Shown: piece after piece, positions 56,667-64,000 of the stretch
How positions within the stretch are numbered: the first letter of the stretch is position 1
How the letters are laid out: each line of letters opens with the position of its first letter
The notes under the pieces: model-generated
What the model was told of the DNA's origin: nothing
Database searches by the model: none
What the model saw: only the letters and a program-made list of their open reading frames with translations
From: Nocardia brasiliensis NBRC 14402
GTDB taxonomy: Bacteria; Actinomycetota; Actinomycetes; Mycobacteriales; Mycobacteriaceae
Reading direction: 5' to 3'
DNA length: 64,000 bases
NCBI RefSeq assembly: GCF_000308475.2
Contig: NZ_BAFT02000010.1
Coordinates: 1-64,000, forward strand
Position numbers and translations under genes: made by a program

Positions 56667-58280
56667 GTGACTTCGACATCCACCACGCATCGCGCGGGCT
56701 ACGTCGGCTTCCCCACCGAAGCGGCCGACGCCTACCGAGCCGCCGGATACTGGACCGGACGCCCGCTGGCCGACCTGCTGCGCGACACGGCCCGGCGGCA
56801 TCCGCACCGGCCCGCGCTGCTCGACGCCGAACAGACGCGCAGCTACGCGTGGCTCGACGCGGAGGCCGACCGGATGGCGCACGGGTTGCTCGCACTCGGC
56901 ATCGCGCCGGGCGACCGGGTGGTGGTGCAGCTGCCGAACGTGCCGGAGTTCTTGACCGTGCTCTTCGGCGCACTACGCGCGGGCATCATTCCGGTGCTGA
57001 CGCTGCCCGCCCACCGCCGAGCCGAAATCGAGCATCTGGCAGCGCTTTCCGAGGCGGTCGCCTACATCATCGTGGACCGCCTCGGCGACTTCGACTATCG
57101 CGAACTGGCCGACACGGTACGGGCGGCGGTGCCGACGCTGCGGCACGTGCTGGTGGTCGGCGAGCCCGGCGCCGGCACCGATCTGGCCTCGGTGCCACGC
57201 GCGGGCGAGACGCTGCCGGAGATCGATCCGGGCGATATCGCGCTGATGCTGGTCTCCGGCGGCACCACGGGTCTGCCGAAGCTGATCGCGCGCACCCACG
57301 ACGACTACGTCTACAACGCCACCGCGAGCGCGGCGATCTGCGAACTCACCGAGGACGATGTCTATCTGGCCACTTTGCCTGCCGCGCACAACTTTCCGCT
57401 CGCCTGCCCGGGCATCCTCGGCACCGTGAGCGTGGGCGGCGCGGTGAGCTTCGTCACCGACCCCAGCCCGGAGAACGCCTTCGCGGCGATCGAACGACAC
57501 CGGGTGACCGTCACGGCCGTGGTTCCACCGCTGGCCCGACTGTGGTGCGCCGCAACCGAATGGGAGGAAGCCGACCTGAGCTCGCTGCGCCTGCTCCAGG
57601 TGGGCGGCGCGAAGCTGGCCGAGGTCAACGCGCGCGAGGTGACCCCCGCGCTCGGCGCCACGCTGCAGCAGGTGTTCGGCATGGCGGAGGGCCTGCTCAA
57701 CTACACCCGGCTCGACGACGACACCGAACTGCTGTGCACCACCCAGGGCCGGGCGCTCTCGCCCGACGACGAGATCCGGGTGGTGGACGCGGACGGCAAC
57801 GATGTGCCGCCCGGCGCGGAGGGCGAGCTGCTGACCAAGGGCCCCTACACGATTCGCGGCTACTACCGCGCACCCGAGCACAACGCCCGCGCCTTCACCC
57901 CCGACGGTTACTACCGCAGCGGCGATCTGGTGCGCCGGCTGCCGAGCGGTCACCTGATCGTCTCCGGACGGATCAAGGACGTGATCAATCGCGGCGGCGA
58001 GAACATCTCCTGCGACGAACTCGAGGAGCACCTGCTCGCGTACCCGGCCGTGCGGCACGCCGCCGCGGTCGGCCTGCCCGATCCCACGCTCGGCGAGCAG
58101 GTCTGCGTCGTCCTCGTCGTCGACGGCGATATGCCGACCCTGGCGCAGATCAAGACGTTCCTCATCGACCGCGGCCTGGCCACCTACAAACTGCCCGATG
58201 TGCTCCGCCGCGCGGACACGCTGCCTGTCACCGCCGTCGGCAAGATCGACAAGAAGGTGCTGCGCGGCCTCGAGGGGTGA
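56667..58280 (+). CDS. nbtT: Salicylate-AMP ligase for siderophore synthesis (NbtT/MbtA-like)
   Basis: A 537-residue aryl-acid adenylation enzyme that activates salicylate and loads it onto an aryl carrier protein. Adenylation motifs are LMLVSGGTTGLPKLI, FPLACPGILGTVSVGG, LLQVGGAKLAEVNAREV, YRSGDLVRRLPSG and VGKIDKKVLRG (catalytic Lys). The VPPLARLWC region fits aryl-acid (DHB/salicylate) selective domains. The iron box upstream and the adjacent salicylate synthase show this is the nocobactin-type pair nbtS/nbtT, which in N. farcinica lies apart from the main nbt cluster. GTG 56667 has GAGG 7 nt before. Its stop faces the nbtS stop across a terminator. Confidence 0.88.
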   Translation: MTSTSTTHRAGYVGFPTEAADAYRAAGYWTGRPLADLLRDTARRHPHRPALLDAEQTRSYAWLDAEADRMAHGLLALGIAPGDRVVVQLPNVPEFLTVLFGALRAGIIPVLTLPAHRRAEIEHLAALSEAVAYIIVDRLGDFDYRELADTVRAAVPTLRHVLVVGEPGAGTDLASVPRAGETLPEIDPGDIALMLVSGGTTGLPKLIARTHDDYVYNATASAAICELTEDDVYLATLPAAHNFPLACPGILGTVSVGGAVSFVTDPSPENAFAAIERHRVTVTAVVPPLARLWCAATEWEEADLSSLRLLQVGGAKLAEVNAREVTPALGATLQQVFGMAEGLLNYTRLDDDTELLCTTQGRALSPDDEIRVVDADGNDVPPGAEGELLTKGPYTIRGYYRAPEHNARAFTPDGYYRSGDLVRRLPSGHLIVSGRIKDVINRGGENISCDELEEHLLAYPAVRHAAAVGLPDPTLGEQVCVVLVVDGDMPTLAQIKTFLIDRGLATYKLPDVLRRADTLPVTAVGKIDKKVLRGLEG

Positions 58281-58288
58281 GACAGCAA

Positions 58289-58320
58289 ACGGGCAGTACA
58301 CCTTTCGGTGTACTGCCCGT
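58289..58320. terminator. Bidirectional terminator between nbtT and nbtS
   Basis: ACGGGCAGTACACC (58289-58302) and its exact complement (58307-58320) flank a TTTC loop. It lies between two convergent genes. Confidence 0.8.
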
Positions 58321-58327
58321 CTTGTCG

Positions 58328-59641
58328 TCAGGCGCGCACTACGTAAGGCGCGATGCTGCCGAGCTTTTCGCAGGTTTCCTCGAACTCCCGGTCCGGGCGC
58401 GATTGCCCGACGATACCCGCGCCGGCGCGCAGCCAGGCGCCCTCGGTGTTCTGGTACACCGCGCGCAGCACCAGGGTGGCCTCCAGCGCGCCGGTGGGCG
58501 AAACCGTCACCACCGCACCGGAATACAGGCCGCGCGCGTCGTGATCGAGCCGGAACACCGAATCGATGCCCTCGCGCTTGGGAATGCCGGAGGCGGTGAC
58601 CGACGGGAACAGCACCTCGAGCGCGTCCCAGCTGGACCGGTCGGCGGCCAGGCGGCCGCGCACCGTGGAGGCGAGGTGCTGCACGCTGCCGCGCTCGCGC
58701 ACCACCATGAAATCGGAGACCGCGGGGGTGCCGGGATCGGCCACGGCGGCGATCTCCGCGAACGAGGTGCGCACCGAAATCGCGTGCTCCACGATCTCTT
58801 TCGGATCACTGACCAGGTCGGCCCGGGCCGCCATGTCGACCGCCTCGCCACGGCCGAAGGCACGGGTACCGGCCAGCGGCTCCGTGGTCACCACCCGGTT
58901 CTCGTCGACCGACGCGACCAGTTCGGGGCTGAAGCCCGCCGCCTCGAGTCCGCCAAGGCGGAGCAGGAACGAGCGTGCGGGGGTGTTGTTCGCCCGGCCG
59001 AGCCGGTAGGTCGCGGGCACGTCCACCACGAACGGCAGATCGACCTTCCGGGACAGGATGACCTTCTGATACCGGCCCGCCTGGATCTCGCCGACCGCCT
59101 CGGCGACCCGGTCCCGGTAGCCGGTCGGATCGATCCGGACATCGGCGGGATGCGCCTGGGGCAATTCGGATTCCTGCGATTCGGCGATCAGGCTGTGGAT
59201 ATCGCCCGTCTCGGTCGGGGTGGCGCCGGACACCCGGACGCCGTAGGGACCGACCCGGACCTCGATCCGGGGAATCATCAAGTGCGCCACCGTCGTCCGC
59301 GGATCCAGGTGCTCGGTCGCCTGGAAGGCCCACGCGCAGAACTCGAATCCGATCCAGCCGTAGGCGTTGCGGCCGGCCAGCGGCAGCGCGCGCAGCGCCG
59401 CATCGATGACGGCGCCCGGGCTGCCTTCCCAGGCGCTGGTGGTCGTCTTCCCGTCCCAGGTGACCCGCAGCTCTTCGACATCCAATTCGATGCCGCCGAT
59501 CGGATCGGCGGCGAAGACCCATTCGCCAGGGCTCTCGTACATGACGTACTCACCGAACCGATCCGCCCCCGCCAGTCGGGACATCGCTGCCGCCGGATCG
59601 GTTACATACTCCACCCGCAAGCGTTCGTCCGTGGTCGACAA
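58328..59641 (-). CDS. nbtS: Salicylate synthase (NbtS/MbtI-like)
   Basis: A 437-residue chorismate-utilising enzyme converting chorismate through isochorismate to salicylate. Motifs include QAGRYQKVILSRKVDLPF, FSPELVASVDENRV, EPLAGTRAFGRGE, SDPKEIVEHAISV, and the C-terminal YSGAVVTVSPTGALEA and GAGIVGQSRPDREFEET, as in MbtI. It provides the salicylate used by NbtT for nocobactin-type siderophores. A TTG at 59641 with GGAGGA 4 nt upstream is the best start; a further TTG lies eight codons later. An IdeR-like box lies 38 bp upstream. Confidence 0.92.
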   Translation of the reverse strand: MSTTDERLRVEYVTDPAAAMSRLAGADRFGEYVMYESPGEWVFAADPIGGIELDVEELRVTWDGKTTTSAWEGSPGAVIDAALRALPLAGRNAYGWIGFEFCAWAFQATEHLDPRTTVAHLMIPRIEVRVGPYGVRVSGATPTETGDIHSLIAESQESELPQAHPADVRIDPTGYRDRVAEAVGEIQAGRYQKVILSRKVDLPFVVDVPATYRLGRANNTPARSFLLRLGGLEAAGFSPELVASVDENRVVTTEPLAGTRAFGRGEAVDMAARADLVSDPKEIVEHAISVRTSFAEIAAVADPGTPAVSDFMVVRERGSVQHLASTVRGRLAADRSSWDALEVLFPSVTASGIPKREGIDSVFRLDHDARGLYSGAVVTVSPTGALEATLVLRAVYQNTEGAWLRAGAGIVGQSRPDREFEETCEKLGSIAPYVVRA

Positions 59642-59678
59642 CGATCCTCCAAAAGCTCAAAACTGGCTGACTTGGAGG

Positions 59679-59697
59679 TAAGGTTAGCATTACCTGA
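59679..59697. promoter_or_regulatory. IdeR-type iron box upstream of nbtS
   Basis: TAAGGTTAGCATTACCTGA (19 bp) matches most positions of the IdeR consensus, notably AGGTTAG and the ACCT half. It lies 38 bp before the nbtS start. Confidence 0.75.
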
Positions 59698-59744
59698 TTC
59701 AAGAAGAGCTGTGCTGGCGAACACAACCGAGGACCCACGGAAGC

Positions 59745-60509
59745 CTAGTTCGCCGGTACTGCCAGGGCCGAACGCTCGACGCTCAGCAAACTCTCTGCAC
59801 TGTGCTCGGCATGGTAGGCGGCGGCACCGCCGCGCAACCCGAACAGTCGCTTCGAGTAGAGCAGCCAGACCACCGCGACGATATTGATCAGCAGCGCGCC
59901 GATCCGCAGCGCGGTGATCTTCTCGGTCAACTCGTAGATCTCCAGCGGCAGGAACAGGCTCGTCGCGACCACCGCGAAATACTCGCCCCAGCGCTTCATC
60001 AGCCAGAGACCGGTCGCCTCGATCACCTGCAGCCCGGCGTAGACGAAGATCCCGGCCGCCACCCACAACAGGGTCGTGTTCGACAGAGAGAACGCCTCGT
60101 CGATCAGGTGCACGATCTTCGAACGGTCGATGTCCCAGCCGAGTTGGTCGGCCAGCGGGCGCAATAACGGGAGGTCCTGGTCGAACGCCGCCCGCATCGT
60201 CTCGCGCGAGGACCGGAACTTCAGCACCCCGAACGCGGCGGCCACCAGCACCAGGCCACGCAGCAGTCGTTCGATCGCCAAGGCGCGCATCAGCCAGCGA
60301 TCGCGCAGCAGTCGCCCGCGCGGCACCTCCGGCGCGTGATCCGCCGGCCCGGACCCCACGGGGTCGCCGGGCACAAAGGTGCCACAGCGCAGGCAGCGCC
60401 ACGCCACCCCCGCGACGGTGTCGACGCGCAATCGCGCCGCCAGATCCGGCTCATCCGGCTGGTAGGTGTAGTGGCCGTGCCAACCGCACGCGCGCAACGC
60501 CCAGTCCAT
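59745..60509 (-). CDS. DUF2127 membrane protein with N-terminal Cys motif
   Basis: A 254-residue protein. The first 65 residues form a soluble segment with WRCLRCGTFVPGDP, a CxxC zinc-ribbon-like motif. Four membrane helices follow (about 80-97, 144-165, 176-195, 201-221) with ATGLWLMKRWGEYFAVVATSLFLP typical of DUF2127, a family of unknown function. The C-terminus is cytoplasmic. TAGGCT lies 6 nt before ATG 60509. It is not under a visible iron box. Confidence 0.8.
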   Translation of the reverse strand: MDWALRACGWHGHYTYQPDEPDLAARLRVDTVAGVAWRCLRCGTFVPGDPVGSGPADHAPEVPRGRLLRDRWLMRALAIERLLRGLVLVAAAFGVLKFRSSRETMRAAFDQDLPLLRPLADQLGWDIDRSKIVHLIDEAFSLSNTTLLWVAAGIFVYAGLQVIEATGLWLMKRWGEYFAVVATSLFLPLEIYELTEKITALRIGALLINIVAVVWLLYSKRLFGLRGGAAAYHAEHSAESLLSVERSALAVPAN

Positions 60510-60667
60510 CCGCGCAGCCTAATTCGGCTCGGGGAGATAGCGCCGGACGCGCGCGGCGGTTCGATCCTGGCCAAAGCGAACAAACTTGCGACCTGGCCAC
60601 GCCGCAGCGACCTATGATCCTGTCCAACACACGTTTCCCGGCCCGCAACAGCTGACTACGTAGGAAC

Positions 60668-60757
60668 ATGGGTAACTCACCGGGTACGGGCCGAGCCGAA
60701 TCCGCTGCTGACCGCCGGGCGCCGACGCAACGGCCGGGGCTCCCGGGGCTGGCTTGA
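60668..60757 (+). CDS. Possible 29-codon leader ORF upstream of plsB
   Basis: ATG 60668 begins a 29-residue ORF (starts MGNSPGTGRAESA, ends PGLPGLA) ending 50 nt before plsB. AGGAAC precedes the start by few bases. A TATGAT -10-like hexamer lies at 60613-60618. It could be an upstream ORF of plsB or a chance reading frame; the MGNS start resembles that of the unrelated gene at 36494. Confidence 0.3.
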   Translation: MGNSPGTGRAESAADRRAPTQRPGLPGLA

Positions 60758-60806
60758 AGCCCCGGGGAGGCGAGACAGCATCTTTTCAGTCGGAGGGAAC
60801 CGGGTC

Positions 60807-63269
60807 ATGATCGAGCACCGTGGCGGGTCGCCCGCGGATATCCAGCGAGCGTCGGCGCCGGAATCGGTGGTGGCCCTGGTCGACGCGGCGTCCGCGGTGG
60901 AACGCGAACTGATCGGGAACTGGCTCAGCGACGGTGGCCTCACCGGTGAGTTCGGCAGCACCGCGCCGGTGACCCAGCTGGATCTGGACGCGGGCGCGAT
61001 CGCCACCCGGTTGGTCGGCCGGCACGACGACCCGCTCGTGGTCCCGGTGCGGGTGCTCTGGTTGCCGCCGGAACGTGATGGCGTGCGCCGCATCACCTTC
61101 GCCGACATGGCCCTGCTCACCAATCCGCGCAAGCCGAACCGGCTCGCGCAGCGCAAACTGGTCGGCCAGCCGAACCGGCACGTGGTGCTCACCGGGCAGC
61201 CCGCACTGCTCAGCGAGTTGCGCACGAACAATCCCGAAGCCGCGGCCTTGTTCGCGAAGGGCAGCGCCGAACCGTTCGCGCGCGCCATCGTGCGCGCCGC
61301 GGTCGTCGCGTTGGAGCGCGCCGAACGCACCATCATCGGCGACCGCTACAAGGTGCCCCGGCTGGTGGCCGAAGAGATCCTCGACTCACCCGACTTCCTG
61401 CGCAGACTCGAACTCATCGCCGACCAGATCGGCGCGAGCCCGCACGAGGTGTACCGCCGCGCGGAAAAGGCGCTCAACGAACTCGTCGCCGCCCAGAGCA
61501 GATTGGTCTCCGACCTGTTCACCCAGGCGATGCGGCCGATCCACGCCTCGACCTGGAAGGTGGATTCCGACGATTCCGGCCTGGCCGCGCTGCGCGACCT
61601 GAACCGCCGCTTCCCGCTGGTGTTCCTGCCTTCGCACCGTTCCTACGTCGACGCGTTCGTGCTCGGTGATGTGCTGGCCCGCAACGACTTCCCGCCGAAC
61701 CACGTGATCGGCGGCGCGAACCTCAGCTTCTGGCCGATGGGCCCGATCGCCCGGCGCACCGGAACCGTGTTCATCCGCCGCAGTTTCGGCGACGACGAGG
61801 TGTACAAGGCGGTGGTCGAGGAGTATTTCGCCTATCTGCTGGCCAAGCGATTCAATCTGGAGTGGTACTTCGAGGGCGGGCGCACCCGCACCGGCAAGCT
61901 GCGGCCGCCGCGCTACGGGCTCCTGAATTACCTTGCCTCGGCGGTGCGTTCGCACCGGGTCGAAGATGTCATGCTGGTTCCGGTGTCGATCACCTATGAG
62001 CGGCTGAACGAACTGGGCGCCATCGCCACCGAGCAGGTGGGCGGCAAGAAGAAGCCGGAAGGACTCACCTGGCTGGCACGTTATGTCCGCAGCCAGCAGC
62101 ATTCGGCCGGGCACGTGTACGTGCGTTTCGGCGAACCGCTGTCGGCGCGGGATCGGCTTGCCGCGCACGGCGATCCGCTCACCACCCCGCCGCTGACCAT
62201 TCCCCTGCACCGCACCGAGCCCGCGCCCGCGGGGCACACCGAGCTCGGGCAGGGCGAGCCCGACGCACCCGAGATCGCCGAACTGGAGCGCAAAGCCGTG
62301 CAGCGGCTGGCGTTCGAGATCGCGGTCGGCATCAACGCGGTCACCCCGGTCACCGTCAACGCACTGGTCACCCTCGCGCTGCTCGGCGTACACGAGCGCG
62401 CACTCACCCTCGGCGAGGTGCGCACGGTGCTCGCGCCGGTGCTCGGCTACATCGAGAAGCGCGACCTGCCGCACGGGGAACTCGCCGCGTTGCGCGACGA
62501 TCAGGGTCTCGCCGTTGTGCTGGAACAACTCTCGCTGGCCAAGGTCGTCACCGTGTATCGCGGCGGACTGGAGCCGGTGTACTCCATCGAGGCGGGCGCG
62601 CACCTGGAAGCCGCGTTCTATCGCAACAGCGCGGTGCACTGGTTCGTGCACCGCGCCATCCTCGAACTGTCCATCCTCGCGGCCCTCGACAGCGACGGCG
62701 CCGACCAGCTGAGCACCGGCTGGGACGAGGCGTTCCGGCTGCGCGACCTGCTGAAGTTCGAGTTCTTCTTCCCCGAACGCGCCGAGTTCGCCGAACAGAT
62801 GACCGCCGAGATGCTGCTGCTCGATCCGGAATGGCACAGTCACACCAGGGAGAACACGCTGGGTTCGGAGGTGATGACCAGGCTCACCGACTCCGGATTC
62901 ATGATGGCGCACCGCGTACTTCGCTCGTTCTTCGACGCGCAGCTGGTGGTCGCCGAACGGCTGGCCGCGCGCGATCCGGAGACCGAGATCGACCGCAAAC
63001 AGCTCATCGCCGAATGCGTCGCGGTGGGCAAGCAGATGATGCTGCAGCAGCGACTGCACAGCCCCGAATCGGTGTCCACCGAACTGTTCACCAGCGCACT
63101 GAAACTCGCGGACAACTACGGCCTGCTGGATCGCGTGTCCGACGATTCGGCCAAGACCAGGGCCGAATTGACCGAGCGCCGCGTGGAATTCGCGGACCGC
63201 CTGCGCACCATCGGTACCCGTATCTCGCAGGCCGCCGCCCTCGATCCGTCGAATCGGGCGCTGCGGTGA
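60807..63269 (+). CDS. plsB: Glycerol-3-phosphate O-acyltransferase
   Basis: An 820-residue acyltransferase that adds the first acyl chain to glycerol-3-phosphate at the membrane. The catalytic HX4D lies in LPSHRSYVDAF (about 274-280), followed by HVIGGANLSFWPMG, GTVFIRRSFGDDEVY, WYFEGGRTRTGKLRPPRYG (glycerol-3-phosphate-binding EGGRSR-like) and MLVPVSITYE. Long N- and C-terminal helical parts match M. tuberculosis PlsB2 (Rv2482c). GGAGGGAA lies 8 nt before ATG 60807. The stop overlaps the next start as GTGA, so it is coupled with the HAD-PlsC gene. Confidence 0.93.
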   Translation: MIEHRGGSPADIQRASAPESVVALVDAASAVERELIGNWLSDGGLTGEFGSTAPVTQLDLDAGAIATRLVGRHDDPLVVPVRVLWLPPERDGVRRITFADMALLTNPRKPNRLAQRKLVGQPNRHVVLTGQPALLSELRTNNPEAAALFAKGSAEPFARAIVRAAVVALERAERTIIGDRYKVPRLVAEEILDSPDFLRRLELIADQIGASPHEVYRRAEKALNELVAAQSRLVSDLFTQAMRPIHASTWKVDSDDSGLAALRDLNRRFPLVFLPSHRSYVDAFVLGDVLARNDFPPNHVIGGANLSFWPMGPIARRTGTVFIRRSFGDDEVYKAVVEEYFAYLLAKRFNLEWYFEGGRTRTGKLRPPRYGLLNYLASAVRSHRVEDVMLVPVSITYERLNELGAIATEQVGGKKKPEGLTWLARYVRSQQHSAGHVYVRFGEPLSARDRLAAHGDPLTTPPLTIPLHRTEPAPAGHTELGQGEPDAPEIAELERKAVQRLAFEIAVGINAVTPVTVNALVTLALLGVHERALTLGEVRTVLAPVLGYIEKRDLPHGELAALRDDQGLAVVLEQLSLAKVVTVYRGGLEPVYSIEAGAHLEAAFYRNSAVHWFVHRAILELSILAALDSDGADQLSTGWDEAFRLRDLLKFEFFFPERAEFAEQMTAEMLLLDPEWHSHTRENTLGSEVMTRLTDSGFMMAHRVLRSFFDAQLVVAERLAARDPETEIDRKQLIAECVAVGKQMMLQQRLHSPESVSTELFTSALKLADNYGLLDRVSDDSAKTRAELTERRVEFADRLRTIGTRISQAAALDPSNRALR

Positions 63270-64000
63270 ACCCCACCGTTTCAGGGGATCTGGACGCGGA
63301 ACTCGCCGCGATCCGGTCCGGACCGCAGGGCGCGCGGATCGCCGCGATCTTCGACTTCGGTGGCACCGTCATCGCCGGTCCGCCGGTGCCGGGCCCGTTG
63401 CGGCGACTGTTCCCCGGCCGCGATATCGCGAGCGTGCTGCTGCGCGGCATCCGTGGCGGCACCACCGATGGCGCGTACGGCCGGTGGCTGCACCAGCTCG
63501 CCGAAGTGTCGGCGGGTCGGCCCGAGGCGGAACTGGACGAACTCGGGGTGCGGCTGTTCCGCGAGACCACCTACGAGTACCTGTATCCCGAAGCGTGGCA
63601 ACTGATTCGAACGCATCGAGCCGCAGGGCACACCGTGGTGCTGGCCAGCTCGCTGACCCGCTTCCAGGTGGCGCCCGCGGCGGCGGCGCTCGGTATCGAG
63701 CATGTGCTGTGCACGCCGATGGCGGTGCAGGACGGCTTGCTCACCGGCTACGCCGACGGGAAAACGCTGTGGCGCAACGGTAAAGCCGCGGCGGTGCGCG
63801 AGTTCGCGGCCGACCACGACCTGGATCTCGAACACAGCTACGGCTACGCGGACAGCGACGCGGACCTGCCGCTGTTGGCGCTGGTCGGGCATCCGGTGGC
63901 GGTGAACCCCGACCCGCGACTCACCACGACGGCTGCGGAAAGGCGGTGGCCCGTAGTGCACTTCGCGGCCAGGCGAGCCGCGCGGCCCACGGACTATCTC
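63266..64000 (+). CDS. HAD-like phosphatase fused to 1-acylglycerol-3-phosphate acyltransferase (3'-truncated)
   Basis: About 245 residues are visible from GTG 63266 and the gene runs off the right edge. This is the N-terminal HAD domain of the mycobacterial Rv2483c-type PlsC: motif I is FDFGGTVIAG (normally DxDGT), motif II LASSLTRF, motif III around NGKAAAV and motif IV YADSDADLPLL. The position after the nucleophile Asp that normally holds a second Asp is Gly here. The acyltransferase domain should follow beyond base 64000. Coupling to plsB fits sequential acylation and phosphatase steps. Confidence 0.8.
   Translation, partial: MNPTVSGDLDAELAAIRSGPQGARIAAIFDFGGTVIAGPPVPGPLRRLFPGRDIASVLLRGIRGGTTDGAYGRWLHQLAEVSAGRPEAELDELGVRLFRETTYEYLYPEAWQLIRTHRAAGHTVVLASSLTRFQVAPAAAALGIEHVLCTPMAVQDGLLTGYADGKTLWRNGKAAAVREFAADHDLDLEHSYGYADSDADLPLLALVGHPVAVNPDPRLTTTAAERRWPVVHFAARRAARPTDYL

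Noticed and set aside
56615..59887. 1090-codon plus-strand frame
   Set aside because: It is out of frame with nbtT, crosses the nbtT/nbtS terminator and runs antisense through nbtS; Arg-rich shadow translation.

Overview
The window is a high-GC actinobacterial chromosome segment, most likely from Nocardia or a close relative in the Mycobacteriales. The reasons are the codon usage, many GTG/TTG starts, mycolata-specific families (haemophore-like, RpfA, SepH, Eis, DUF2771, DUF3239, LppU-type), salicylate-siderophore genes of the nocobactin type with IdeR-like iron boxes, and gene content that follows the Mycobacterium tuberculosis Rv0858c-Rv0904 neighbourhood (dapC, XPB helicase, Rv0862c-like, rpfA, cspB, Rv0875c, Rv0876c, Rv0877, Rv0879c, Rv0880, Rv0881, Rv0882, sepH, serC, citA, gltA2, prrBA). 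No rRNA, tRNA, IS element, prophage or CRISPR array was seen.

Layout. 1-2.2 kb: left-truncated CvnA-type sensor kinase. 2.5-8.4 kb: propionyl/acetyl-CoA synthetase, haemophore-like protein, PrrA/PrrB two-component pair, Pip-like lipoprotein. 8.5-16.7 kb: FKBP, two citrate synthases (gltA, citA), an MFS exporter, pdxH, a Tat lipoprotein deacetylase, serC. 16.9-22.9 kb: sepH, DUF6928, a small membrane protein with an rRNA methyltransferase, eis-like acetyltransferase, YccF, MarR, DUF2530. 22.9-25.7 kb: secreted neutral ceramidase divergent from a TetR regulator. 25.8-33.8 kb: a sacsin/Hsp90-like ATPase coupled to DUF3027, a divergent glutaminyl cyclase, an MFS protein, a 23-codon coupling ORF and DUF2771. 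33.8-34.2 kb: a gene-free stretch with a 51-bp tandem repeat and a very large inverted repeat. 34.2-45.1 kb: cspB, rpfA with CRP-like and c-di-AMP riboswitch-like leader signals, helicase-associated protein, LppU-type lipoprotein, M1 peptidase, LysE, DUF3239, XPB helicase. 45.3-48.0 kb: a type VII (WXG100) polymorphic-toxin and candidate immunity module. 48.1-53.6 kb: GNAT, SigJ, dapC, DHFR-like, TRIC, LysE, methyltransferase. 53.7-55.5 kb: DAHP synthase with an aromatic leader-peptide attenuator, and an AhpD-like protein. 55.6-60.5 kb: SDR, siderophore genes nbtT/nbtS, DUF2127. 60.7-64 kb: plsB and the start of a HAD-PlsC fusion.

Functionally this is mostly core metabolism (TCA entry, serine, PLP, DAP/lysine, shikimate, phospholipid) and envelope or cell-cycle genes, with accessory islands. 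The most notable items are the four-gene WXG100-toxin module sitting where M. tuberculosis has fadA/fadB; an unannotated leader peptide with consecutive Tyr-Phe-Trp-Phe codons and a terminator ahead of the DAHP synthase; a 23-codon ORF that overlaps both neighbours by GTGA; a bidirectional promoter with overlapping -10 elements; and the tandem-repeat/giant-hairpin intergene. Many genes lack a Shine-Dalgarno sequence and instead show TANNNT 6-8 nt before the start codon, the pattern of leaderless transcripts.
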